Source: Salinicola tamaricis (lineage in GTDB: Bacteria; Pseudomonadota; Gammaproteobacteria; Pseudomonadales; Halomonadaceae). From it: DNA of 64,000 nucleotides. The notes under the pieces were generated by a model. The model searched no databases, was not told the DNA's origin, and saw only the letters and a list, made by a program, of their open reading frames with translations. The stretch is taken from assembly GCF_003006155.1 (NCBI RefSeq), contig NZ_CP023559.1:496001-560000 (forward strand), read 5' to 3'. How positions within the stretch are numbered: the stretch's first letter is position 1; every line of letters begins with the position of its first letter. Positions 23,501 through 32,824 of the stretch are shown here, in pieces. A program made the translations under genes and the position numbers.

Positions 23501-26500
23501 CTGCCGTCGCTATTGAAGCTCAGTGCACCATTGCCATCACCGACGTTCTGCACCAGTTGATAGCTTTCCACCGTGCCATCGACATCGGTCGCTGCCGGCA
23601 CGCTACCTTCGAGCACCTGGTTCTCACCGGTGGTCTGGGTATCGGCCTTGGCCACCGGCACATCGTTGGTGCCGGTGACGGTGATGGTCACCGTCTGCGG
23701 GGCACTGACCCCGCCGTTGTTGTCAGTCGCGGTGTAGCTAAAGGTGACGTTGCGGCTCTGGCCGGCGGCCAGACCGTCGAAGTCGGCACCCGGGTTGAAG
23801 GTGTAGCTGCCGTCGCTATTGAAGCTCAGTGCACCATTGCCATCACCGACGTTCTGCACCAGTTGATAGCTTTCCACCGTGCCATCGACATCGGTCGCTG
23901 CCGGCACGCTACCTTCGAGCACCTGGTTCTCACCAGTGGTCTGGGTATCGGCCTTGGCCACCGGCACATCGTTGGTGCCAGTGACGGTGATGGTCACCGT
24001 CTGCGGGGCGCTGACGCCGCCATTGTTGTCAGTGGCGGTATAAGTGAAGGTGACGTCACGACTCTGGCCAGCGGCCAGTGCGTCGAAGTCGGTACCCGGG
24101 TTGAAGGTGTAGCTGCCGTCGCTATTGAAGCTCAGTGCACCATTGCCATCACCGACGTTCTGCACCAGTTGATAGCTTTCCACCGTGCCATCGACATCGG
24201 TCGCTGCCGGCACGCTACCTTCGAGCACCTGGTTCTCACCGGTGGTCTGGGTATCGGCCTTGGCGACCGGCACATCGTTGGTGCCAGTGACGGTGATGGT
24301 CACCGTCTGCGGGGCGCTCACGCCACCATTGTTGTCGGTGGCGGTGTAGCTAAAGGTGACGTTGCGGCTCTCGCCCGCGGCCAGACCATCGAAGTCGGCC
24401 CCCGGGTTGAAGGTATAGCTGCCGTCGCTATTGAAGCTCAGTGAACCGTTGTTGTTACCAACACCGTTGACCAGTTGGTAGCTCTCGACGGTGCCATCCA
24501 CATCGGTGGCTGCCGGCACGCTACCTTCGAGCACCTGGTTTTCGCCAGTGGTCTGGGTATCGGCCTTGGCGACCGGCAGATCGTTGGTGCCGGTAACGGT
24601 AATGGTCACCGTCTGCGGCGCACTCACGCCGCCATCGTTGTCGGTTGCGGTGTAAGTGAAGGTGACGTCACGACTCTGGCCAGCGGCCAGTGCGTCGAAG
24701 TCGGCCCCCGGGTTGAAGGTGTAGCTGCCGTCGCTATTGAAGCTCAGTGCACCATTGCCATCACCGACGTTCTGCACCAGTTGATAGCTTTCCACCGTGC
24801 CATCGACATCGGTCGCTGCTGGCACCTGAGCATTCAGGGTAGCGTTTTCACCAGTGGTCTGGGTATCGGCCTTGGCGACCGGCAGATCGTTGGTGCCAGT
24901 GACGGTGATGGTCACCGTCTGCGGGGCACTGACGCCGCCATTGTTGTCGGTCGCGGTGTAGGTAAAGGTGACGTCACGACTCTGGCCCGCAGCCAGACCG
25001 TCGAAGTCCGCACCCGGATTAAAGGTGTAGCTGCCGTCGCTATTGAAGCTCAGTGCACCATTGCCATCACCGACGCTCTGCACCAGTTGATAACTCTCGA
25101 CCGTGCCGTCGACATCAGTCGCTGCCGGCACCTGAGCGTTCAGGGTGGCGTTTTCACCCGGTGGTCTGGGTATCCGCCTTGGCCACCGGCACGTCGTTGG
25201 TGCCGGTAACGGTGATGGTCACCGTCTGCGGTGCGCTGACGCCGCCATCGTTGTCGGTGGCGGTGTAAGTGAAGGTGACGTTGCGACTCTCACCCGCAGC
25301 CAGACCATCGAAGTCGGCACCCGGGTTAAAGGTGTAGCTGCCGTCGCTATTGAAGTCGAGGCTGCCATTGCCCTGGCCCACGCCGGCCGCGAGCTGATAG
25401 CTCTCGACCGTGCCGTCGACATCGGTCGCCGCCGGCACGCTACCTTCGAGTACCTGGTTCTCACCGGTGGTCTGGGTGTCGGTCTTGGCGACCGGCACAT
25501 CGTTGGTGCCGGTCACTGTCACGATCAGCGTCGAGGTGGCAGTGCCGCCTTGGCCGTCGCTGACGATGTAGCTGATCTGGGTGGTATCGGTCTGGCCCGC
25601 GGCCAGGCGATCGAACGCCGTGCCCGGATTGAAGCTGTAGGAACCGTCCGCGTTCAGCGTGAAGGTGCCGCCGTTGGAGCCGGCAATGGCCTGGCCAACG
25701 TTTATGTCAGTGCCATTGACCGCACTTACCGTCAGCGTCCCACCATCGACATCGCTGTCGTTAGCCAGCACGCCTTGAGCTGCATCGACGGTAAGCGTGG
25801 CGTTCTCACCAGTGCTGCCGGTATCGGCGATTGCCACCGGCGCATCGTTGGTGCCGGTGACGGTGATCGTCACCGTTTGCGGCGCGCTGACCCCGCCATT
25901 GTTGTCGGTCGCGGTATAGCTAAAGGTGACGTCACGACTCTGGCCAGCCGCCAGGGCGTCGAAGTCCGCACCCGGGTTGAAGGTGTAGCTGCCGTCGCTA
26001 TTGAAGCTCAGCGAACCGTTGCCCTGACCCACGCCGTTCGCGAGCTGATAGCTCTCGACCGTGCCATCGACATCGGTGGCCGCCGGAACCTGGCTAGTCA
26101 GCGTGGCGTTCTCGCCAGTGGTCTGGGTATCGGCCTTGGCCACCGGCACGTCGTTGGTGCCGGTGACGGTGATCGTCACCGTCTGCGGTGCGCTCACCCC
26201 GCCGTTGTTGTCCGTGGCGGTGTAGCTAAAGGTGACGTTGCGGCTTTCACCCGCGGCCAGACCGTCGAAGTCCGTGCCCGGATTGAAGGTGTAGGAGCCG
26301 TCGCTATTGAAGCTAAGGCTGCCATTGCCATCACCGACGTTCTGCACCAGCTGATAGCTTTCCACCGTGCCATCCACATCGGTCGCCGCCGGCACGCTAC
26401 CTTCGAGCACTTGGTTCTCACCGGTGGTCTGGGTGTCGGCCTTGGCCACCGGCAGATCGTTGGTGCCAGTGACGGTGATGGTTACCGTCTGCGGCGCGCT

Positions 26501-29500
26501 GACCCCGCCATTGTTGTCAGTGGCGGTATAAGTGAAGGTGACGTTGCGGCTCTGACCGGCGGCCAGACCATCGAAATCCGCACCCGGCGTGAAGGTGTAG
26601 CTGCCGTCGCTATTGAAGCTCAGCGAGCCGTTGTTGTTACCAACACCATTGACCAGTTGGTAGCTCTCGACCGTGCCATCCACATCGGTGGCCGCCGGCA
26701 CCTGGCTAGTCAGGGTGGCGTTTTCACCGGTGGTCTGGGTGTCGGCCTTGGCCACCGGTACGTCGTTGGTACCAGTGACAGTGATCGTCACCGTCTGCGG
26801 GGCACTGACCCCACCATTGTTGTCAGTGGCGGTATAACTGAAGGTGACGTCGCGGCTCTGGCCAGCGGCCAGCGCGTCGAAGTCCGCACCCGGGTTAAAG
26901 GTGTAGCTGCCGTCGCTATTGAAGCTGAGGCTGCCGTTGCTCTGACCCACGCCGGTCGCGAGCTGGTAGCTCTCGACCGTGCCATCCACATCGGTCGCCG
27001 CCGGCACACTACCTTCGAGCACCTGGTTCTCACCGGTGGTCTGGGTATCGGCCTTGGCCACCGGCACGTCATTGGTGCCGGTGACGGTGATGGTTACCGT
27101 CTGCGGGGCGCTGACGCCACCATTGTTGTCGGTGGCGGTGTAGCTAAAGGTGACGTTGCGGCTTTCACCCGCGGCCAGGCTGTCGAAGTCCGCCCCCGGA
27201 TTGAAGGTGTAGCTGCCGTCGCTATTGAAGCTGAGGCTGCCGTTGCCCTGACCAACGCCGGTCGCGAGCTGGTAGCTCTCGACCGAGCCATCCACATCGG
27301 TCGCCGCCGGCACGCTACCTTCGAGTACCTGGTTCTCACCGGTGGTCTGGGTGTCGGCCTTGGCGACCGGTGCGTCATTGGTGCCGGTGACGGTGACCGT
27401 CAGGATGGCAGTATCGCTGCCGCCCTGGCCGTCGCTGACGGTATAGCTGATCTGAGTGGTGTCCTGCTGACCCGCGGCCAGACGATCGAATGCCGTGCCC
27501 GGATTGAAGCTGTAGGAACCGTCCGCGTTCAGCGTGAAGGTGCCGCCGTTGGAGCCGGCAATGGCCTGGCCAACGTTTGTGTCGGTGCCATCGACCGCAC
27601 TTACCGTCAGCGTCCCACCATCGACATCGCTGTCGTTGGCCAGCACGCCTTGAGCTGCATCGACGGTAAGCGTGGCGTTCTCACCAGTGCTGCCGGTATC
27701 GGCGACTGCCACCGGCGCATCGTTGGTGCCGGTGACAGTGATCGTCACCGTTTGCGGCGCGCTGACCCCGCCATTGTTGTCGGTCGCGGTATAGCTAAAG
27801 GTGACGTCGCGACTCTGACCAGCGGCCAGACCGTCGAAGTCCGCACCCGGGTTGAAGGTGTAGCTGCCGTCGCTATTGAAGCTCAGTGCACCATTGCCAT
27901 CACCGACGTTCTGCACCAGTTGGTAACTCTCGACCGTGCCGTCGACATCGGTGGCTGCCGGCACCTGAGCGTTCAGGGCGGCGTTCTCACCGGTGGTCTG
28001 GGTATCCGCCTTGGCGACCGGCAGATCGTTGGTGCCGGTGACAGTGATAGTGACCGTCTGCGGGGCGCTGACGCCGCCATTGTTGTCGGTGGCGGTATAA
28101 GTGAAGGTGACGTTGCGGCTTTCACCCGCGGCCAGGCTGTCGAAGTCGGCACCCGGGTTAAAGGTGTAGCTGCCGTCGCTATTGAAGCTCAGCGTGCCAT
28201 TACCGTCGCCGAGGTTCTGCGCCAACTGATAGCTCTCGACCGTGCCATCGACATCGGTGGCTGCCGGCACCTGAGCGTTCAGGGCGGCGTTCTCACCGGT
28301 GGTCTGGGTATCGGCCTTGGCCACCGGCAGATCATTGGTGCCGGTCACGGTAATCGTCACCGTCTGCGGTGCGCTCACGCCGCCATTGTTGTCGGTGGCG
28401 GTGTAAGTGAAGGTGACGTTGCGGCTTTCACCCGCGGCCAGACCGTCGAAGTCGGCGCCCGGGTTGAAGGTGTAAGAGCCGTCGCTATTGAAGCTCAGCG
28501 AACCGTTGCCCTGGCCCACGTCGGTCGCAAGCTGGTAGCTCTCGACGGTGCCGTCGACATCGGTGGCTGCCGGCACGCTACCTTCGAGCACCTGGTTCTC
28601 GCCAGTGGTCTGGGTATCCGCCTTGGCCACCGGCACGTCATTGGTGCCGGTGACGGTGATGGTTACCGTCTGCGGGGCACTGACGCCGCCGTCGTTGTCG
28701 GTGGCGGTGTAGGTAAAGGTGACGTCGCGACTCTGGCCCGGAGCCAGGCTGTCGAAGTCCGCACCCGGGTCGAAGATGTAGCTGCCATCGCTATTGAAGC
28801 TAAGGCTGCCATTGCCCTGGCCCACGCCGGTCGCAAGCTGATAGCTCTCGACGGTGCCGTCGACATCGGTCGCCGCCGGCACGCTACCTTCGAGTACCTG
28901 GTTCTCACCGGTGGTCTGGGTGTCGGCCTTGGCCACCGGCAGGTCATTGGTGCCGGTAACGGTGATCGTTACCGTCTGCGGTGCGCTCACGCCGCCATTG
29001 TTGTCGGTGGCGGTGTAAGTGAAGGTGACCTCACGACTCTGGCCAGCGGCCAGTGCGTCGAAGTCGGCGCCCGGTTGAAGGTGTAAGAGCCGTCGCTATT
29101 GAAGCTCAGCGAACCGTTGCCCTGGCCCACGTCGGTCGCAAGCTGGTAGCTCTCGACGGTGCCATCGACATCGGTGGCTGCAGGGACCTGGCCATTCAGG
29201 GTGACGTTCTCACCGGTGGTCTGGGTATCCGACTTGGCGACCGGTGCGTCATTGGTGCCGGTGACGGTGATGGTTACCGTCTGCGGCGCACTGACACCGC
29301 CGTCGTTGTCGGTGGCGGTGTAGGTAAAGGTGACGTCGCGACTCTGGCCCGGAGCCAGGCTGTCGAAGTCCGCCCCCGGGTTGAAGACGTAGCTGCCGTC
29401 GCTATTGAAGCTCAGCGAGCCATTGCCCTGACCTATGCCGGTCGCGAGCTGGTAACTGGAAATGGTGCCATCGATATCGGTCGCCGTCGGCACCTGGCCA

Positions 29501-30075
29501 TTCAACGTCGCGTTTTCGCCAGTGGTTTGGGTACCGGCACTCGCTACAGGATTCTGATTGGTTGCCGCAGCATCGGTTCCTCCGGGGGCATCGGCGGCAG
29601 GGGGCGAAAAACTTGCGGGAGTGACCACGGGCGCGCCCGGATCTGCGAAGGCAGCGTTGTAGCTATAGCTGCTGCTCTCCTCACGCCCCACCCGTGCGAT
29701 GTCGAACGGGGTGGAGAAACCGCCTTCGCCGGAGAGGCTGCCGCCACCGCCGCCGGCATTACCGGCTGCCGGCGCCTGCTGAACGGCCGTCGGGTCGACA
29801 CCCGCCTCGATGGCCGCCTGCAGTGCGGCGATGTCGCTATCGGCACTGCCAGCGTCCGCCACCAGCAGCGTAGGAACGTCGTCGACGACCTGGAGAATCA
29901 GCGGCTGCCCCGCGTTGAGCGGCAGCACCGCACCGTCCGCCAGAATCAGCCGGCCGCCATCTGGCGCCACCAAGGTCGCGCCCTCGGGAATCTCCATGCC
30001 GGGGACCAGCAGCTTGCGCGGATCCAGCACGAAGACATTGCCATCAACCCGGACCACGGTGAGCAGAGCAGCCAT
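5588..30075 (-). CDS. Giant RTX adhesin with LapG-cleavable retention module (LapA-like), interrupted by many small indels
   Basis: Coding evidence is continuous in one direction for 24.5 kb, about 8,150 residues if repaired. Order from the N terminus: retention module with LapG-type site (29690-30075); about 52 repeats of 102 residues with three divergent VCBS-type units (12600-29560); PA14-like domain (about 12000-12590); further VCBS-type units; beta-propeller-like segment (10350-11065); second PA14-like module (8640-9330); VWA domain (7340-7990); nine RTX repeats (5955-6272); and a C-terminal secretion region ending NLKTNMDG. The ATG at 30075 follows a GGGGGAT stretch. The raw sequence breaks the frame many times, densest at 8.1-16.9 kb; the longest open stretches are 25154-28990 and 18426-21812. 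It would be exported by LapBCE and mediate surface attachment. Ligand unknown. Real inactivation cannot be excluded, but errors are the better explanation. Confidence 0.88.
5955..6272 (-). repeat. RTX nonapeptide calcium-binding repeats (nine copies)
   Basis: After [18 protein letters not shown] come nine GGxGxDxLx units, such as [27 protein letters not shown] and GGAGADRLE, ending GGEGSDTFA. These bind calcium outside the cell and help the exported chain fold. The following 125 residues, with [20 protein letters not shown], form the C-terminal region that type I systems recognise. Confidence 0.95.
7340..7990 (-). other. Von Willebrand A (VWA) domain of the adhesin
   Basis: Starts [18 protein letters not shown], an intact MIDAS metal motif (DxSxS), followed by [12 protein letters not shown] and a conserved [10 protein letters not shown] loop (MIDAS threonine), then [13 protein letters not shown] (third metal loop). 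VWA domains next to the RTX region occur in other giant adhesins. The join to the RTX part is broken by one extra C in the run 7328-7332. Confidence 0.82.
8640..9330 (-). other. Second PA14-like module of the adhesin
   Basis: Encodes [19 protein letters not shown], then [58 protein letters not shown] and [12 protein letters not shown]. The [18 protein letters not shown] strand pair is PA14-like. One frame break lies near 9160. It may be a second ligand-binding head close to the C terminus. Confidence 0.55.
10350..11065 (-). other. Beta-propeller-like segment within the adhesin
   Basis: Pieces read across local frame breaks give [12 protein letters not shown], then [76 protein letters not shown] and [20 protein letters not shown]. 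Repeated 'Y.I...TG.....' and '[14 protein letters not shown]' patterns resemble blades of a beta-propeller. It is unlike the VCBS units on either side. The exact family is not recognised, and the local indels make edges uncertain. Confidence 0.5.
11990..12590 (-). other. PA14-like domain of the adhesin
   Basis: Encoded residues run from [19 protein letters not shown] through [40 protein letters not shown] and [20 protein letters not shown]. The [17 protein letters not shown] core and the later aromatic strand are typical of PA14 domains, which often bind sugars. It sits right after the stalk repeats, a usual place for a ligand-binding head. The carbohydrate role is inference. Confidence 0.75.
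21790..22132 (-). repeat. Divergent VCBS-type unit 3 inside the repeat array
   Basis: VCBS-type unit with [16 protein letters not shown] and [17 protein letters not shown]. Its C-terminal end holds a local deletion near 21860 that breaks the frame. Confidence 0.75.
25505..25848 (-). repeat. Divergent VCBS-type unit 2 inside the repeat array
   Basis: Same type as the unit at 27385-27722, with [18 protein letters not shown] in place of [18 protein letters not shown]. Five ordinary 102-residue repeats lie between the two. Confidence 0.8.
27385..27722 (-). repeat. Divergent VCBS-type unit 1 inside the repeat array
   Basis: About 112 residues with [34 protein letters not shown] and [20 protein letters not shown]. 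Different from the 102-residue unit and nearly identical to the unit at 25505-25848. Confidence 0.8.
29690..30075 (-). other. Adhesin N-terminal retention module with PAAG LapG-type cleavage site at 29761-29772
   Basis: The first ~128 residues ([19 protein letters not shown]...) match the layout of LapA N-terminal modules: a small beta-rich domain, then an [16 protein letters not shown] helix, then P102-A103-A104-G105 and a glycine-rich linker. LapG proteases cut between the two alanines of a (T/P/A)AAG motif. Read directly from the bases, codons CCG GCA GCC GGT on the minus strand occupy 29761-29772. Cleavage would free the adhesin from the outer membrane channel. The prediction depends on LapG being encoded next to lapD beyond the left edge. 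Confidence 0.8.
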
Positions 30076-30341
30076 CGAACATCCCCCAATTGTAACCAGA
30101 TGCGAGCGCGCAACACGCGAGTTACGCTATTTTGGCGAAATGTAACCCTTTCGTGCGCGCGCGCAAGACTAATTTATTAATCACTTCGCATGTTTCATTA
30201 ATCCTAGCCTAGCATTTGTAAAACTTAGGAAAACCAAATTGTTATGGTTTGTTAGCCGGAAAGCTTCCAGGATGACGGTTAGCCAGCTCGCGACTTCCCC
30301 GATATGATCGAGCGAGCAGATGCCACCAGGTACCTACCCCC
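30076..30341. promoter_or_regulatory. AT-rich divergent intergenic region between the adhesin and an aminotransferase
   Basis: This 266-base region must hold the adhesin promoter (minus strand) and a promoter for the plus-strand aminotransferase. Between about 30165 and 30255 it is strikingly AT-rich compared with its surroundings. It holds two ATTAAT sites (30177-30182 and 30197-30202) and a small inverted repeat, AAACCA with TGGTTT, at about 30232-30250. No promoter could be placed with confidence. AT-richness of this kind often marks binding of H-NS-like or other global regulators (inference). Confidence 0.55.
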
Positions 30342-31560
30342 ATGCCCGACGTGATCCCCGTTGCCCTGCAACCGTTCAGCTCTTCCCGGGTACGCGAGAT
30401 GCCCGACAACCAGATTGTGACCGTGGCAGACCTGGCGCGGCACGACGACAGCGTGGTCCGCCTCTGGATCGGCGAAGGCGATCTACCCACGCCCACCCGA
30501 TCCGCGAGGCCGCCATCGCAGCGCTCGAGGCGGGCGATACTCGCTATGGTTACTCCCAGGGCACGCCTGGCCTGAGACAGGCACTGTCGGACTATCATCG
30601 ACGCCACTGGGATGTCGACGTAGCGCCCGAGCGCTTCTGCGTCTCGATCGGCGGCATGAACGCCGTGGTCATGGCCATGCAGGCCATACTCGACGAGGGC
30701 GACGAAGTGATCATGCCCTCGCCGGCCTGGCCCAACGCCAAGCAGGTGGTCGCGATCTGCGGTGGCGTCAATGTCGCGGTCGCCTTCGAGTTCCATGCCG
30801 ATGGCGCCATCACGCTCGATCTCGACACTCTCTTCGCCGCGGTCACCGAACGCACGCGAGCGATCTTCATCAACTCGCCTTCCAACCCCACCGGCTGGCG
30901 CATGCCCCTGGCCGACATGCAGCGACTACGCGACTTCTGCCGCGAGCGCGGGCTGTGGATCGTCGCCGACGAGGTCTACAACCACTTCGTCTACGACGGT
31001 CAGGGGCCGGCCCCCTCTTTCTTCTGCAGCTGTGCGACGACACCGACCGTCTGCTGGTGACCAACACCTTCTCGAAGAATTGGTGCATGACCGGCTGGCG
31101 TGCCGGCTGGGTCGTCTGCCCCAGCGGCATGGAGACCCTCTTCGCCCGGCTGTGTCAGTACAACACCACCGGTGTCGCCCCCTTCGTGCAGCGCGCCTGC
31201 CAGGTGGCACTCGACACCGGGGATGACTTCATCGCCCATCAGATCGCCCGCTGCCGGGCATCGCGGGATATCCTGGTCCAGGGGTTGGAAGCGCTGGACA
31301 ACGTCACCGTATTCACACCCCAGGGCACCTTCTATCTCTTCTTCAAGGTGCACGGGCTGCGGGGCAGTAGCCTCGAGCGCGCGGTGCAGCTGCTGCGGGA
31401 CACCAAGGTCGGCGTGGCACCCGGCAGCGCCTTCGGCCCGGAGGGAGAGGACTACCTGCGCATCTGCTTCGCCATCGCTCCCGCACTGGCCGAGGAGGCG
31501 CTGGCGCGCCTGGTGCCTTATCTGCGCACGCTGCCCGCCGTCGCGGCCGCTGCGCGCTGA
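30342..31560 (+). CDS. PLP-dependent class I aminotransferase (two frame breaks)
   Basis: Read across two single-base indels, this is a complete fold-type I aminotransferase of about 405 residues starting MPDVIPVALQPFSSSRVREMP. Recognisable parts are TRYGYSQGTPGLRQALSDYH, the substrate loop INSPSNPTG, the PLP aspartate in ADEVYNHFVYD, the Schiff-base lysine in NTFSKNWCMTGWRAGW, and the carboxylate-binding arginine in LRICFA. A C is missing near 30497 and another base near 31015; on both sides the family match continues, so I read it as an intact gene. It belongs to the aspartate/alanine-type aminotransferase group; the amino donor is not determined. It is followed after 32 bases by a class V aminotransferase, probably in the same transcript. 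Confidence 0.82.
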
Positions 31561-31592
31561 TTTCCCTTCATTCCACCTCAAGGAGCCCGCCT

Positions 31593-32710
31593 ATGCCGGC
31601 ACTTCGCCCGGACGTCGACCCCGACGGCCTGCTGGAATACTCGTGGTCTATACCGACCGCTCGCTCAACCACATGTCGCAGAGCTTTCAGCAGGTCATGC
31701 GCGAACTCTCACGCCTGTTGAAGCGTACCTACAACGCCCACAGCAGCATCATCGTACCCGGCAGTGGCACCTTCGGCATGGAGGCCGTGGCGCGCCAGTT
31801 CGCCACCGACGCCAGTTGCCTGATCGTGCGCAACGGCTGGTTCAGCTACCGTTGGACCCAGATTCTCGACCAGGGCCGCATCGCCGCCGCCACCCAGGTG
31901 CTCAAGGCCCAGCGTCAGGGCAGCGACGCCCACTCGCCTTTTGCCCCGGCGCCGATCGACGAGGTGGTCGCCGCCATCCACGCAGAGCGCCCGGCCGTGG
32001 TCTTCGCGCCACACGTCGAAACCTCAGCCGGGGTGCTGCTGCCGGATGACTATCTACGCCAGCTGGCCGAAGCGGTGCACGCGGTCGACGGCCTGCTGGT
32101 GCTCGACTGCATCGCCTCGGGTACCGTTTGGGTCGACATGCAGTCGACCGGTGTGGACGTGCTGATCAGCGCCCCGCAGAAGGGCTGGAGCGCCTCGCCC
32201 TGCTGCGCCATGGTGATGCTCAGCGAACGCGCGCGGGCGCATATCGAGCACACCAGCAGCAGCAGTTTCGCCGCCGATCTCAAGCGCTGGCTGGGGATCA
32301 TGGAAACCTACGAGAATGGCGGGCACGCCTATCACGCTACACTGCCGACCGACGGCCTGACACGGCTCTACCACACCATCCAGGAGATGGAGCAGGACGG
32401 CTTCGACACGCTCGAGCAGGCGCAGTGGGCGCTGGGCCGGCGGGTCCGCGCGCTACTGGCCGAGCGTGGCTATCCCAGCGTCGCCGCGGCAGGGTTCGAA
32501 GCGCCAGGCGTGGTGGTCAGCTATACCCGGGAGAGCGATCTGGTCCCGCGCTTCGCCGCCCAGGGCGTTCAGATCGCCGCCGGCGTGCCGCTGATGTGCG
32601 ATGAGGGTGACGACTTCCAGACCTTCCGTATCGGCCTGTTCGGGCTGGACAAGCTGGAGGATATCGATGGCGCGGTGACCCGCTTCGCGCAGGCGCTGGA
32701 CGCACTCTGA
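31593..32710 (+). CDS. PLP-dependent class V aminotransferase (alanine-glyoxylate/serine type), one frame break
   Basis: About 372 residues beginning MPALRPDVDPDGLLEYS. After a missing G near 31640 the frame continues as VVYTDRSLNHMSQSFQQVM. Family marks are PGSGTFGMEAVARQF (phosphate-binding loop), VFAPHVETSAGVLLP, the PLP aspartate in VLDCIASG and the Schiff-base lysine in SAPQKGWSASPC. The fold is that of alanine-glyoxylate/serine-pyruvate aminotransferases and related enzymes. The ATG at 31593 follows AAGGAG. A strong hairpin with a T-run lies 32 bases after the stop, so the operon appears to be only these two genes. The substrate is unknown. Confidence 0.82.
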
Positions 32711-32742
32711 GCCGACTGGGCCGAGGCAAGCGCCACAACGAC

Positions 32743-32782
32743 AAGGACGCGGTATCGATGACCCGATACCGCGTCCTTTTTT
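32743..32782 (+). terminator. Intrinsic terminator after the aminotransferase pair
   Basis: A perfect 15-bp stem (32743-32757 with 32764-32778), a six-base loop and a run of six T ending at 32782. It lies between convergent genes and the complementary A residues could also help stop the minus-strand deaminase transcript. Confidence 0.9.
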
Positions 32783-32824
32783 CAGCTGTGCTGACCTGAT
32801 GAGACTTGTCAGGCCATCACACCA

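Larger units (their letters stand above)
12600..29560 (-). repeat. Array of about 52 tandem 102-residue (306-bp) cadherin/VCBS-like adhesin repeats
   Basis: The unit begins [18 protein letters not shown], continues [16 protein letters not shown], then [29 protein letters not shown] and [15 protein letters not shown], and ends [10 protein letters not shown]. Period 306 bases; I counted 52 copies of the YTFNPG-type core by reading the frames in order. Copies differ at a few fixed places: VLEG/TLTS/ALNA after [23 protein letters not shown] or [10 protein letters not shown] in the middle; and FDG/FDA/FDS. The aspartates and DVDG/TDND motifs suggest calcium binding between domains, as in other BIg/cadherin-like extenders. 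The array would form a long stalk. Three VCBS-type units interrupt it. Confidence 0.9.

Noticed and set aside
25145-29086. A 1,313-codon open reading on the plus strand opposite the adhesin, with others at 18624-20606, 21866-23161 and 23467-24444
   Set aside because: These mirror the repeat codons of the adhesin on the other strand. The translation is a 102-residue repeat of arginine- and glycine-rich text with no start signals or known fold.
12600-29560. Regular direct repeats that might suggest a CRISPR array or satellite DNA
   Set aside because: The period is 306 bases and every unit is in-frame coding sequence with synonymous variation; there are no short repeats with unique spacers.
5588-30075. 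Adhesin as a pseudogene or phase-variable gene
   Set aside because: Frame breaks are scattered, not at one long simple repeat, and the same kind of breaks occur in deoA, deoB, lapB and transporter genes. Error is the simpler reading.
30342-32710. Two adjacent aminotransferases as a recent duplication
   Set aside because: They belong to different classes (I and V) with different motifs, so they are not copies of one another.
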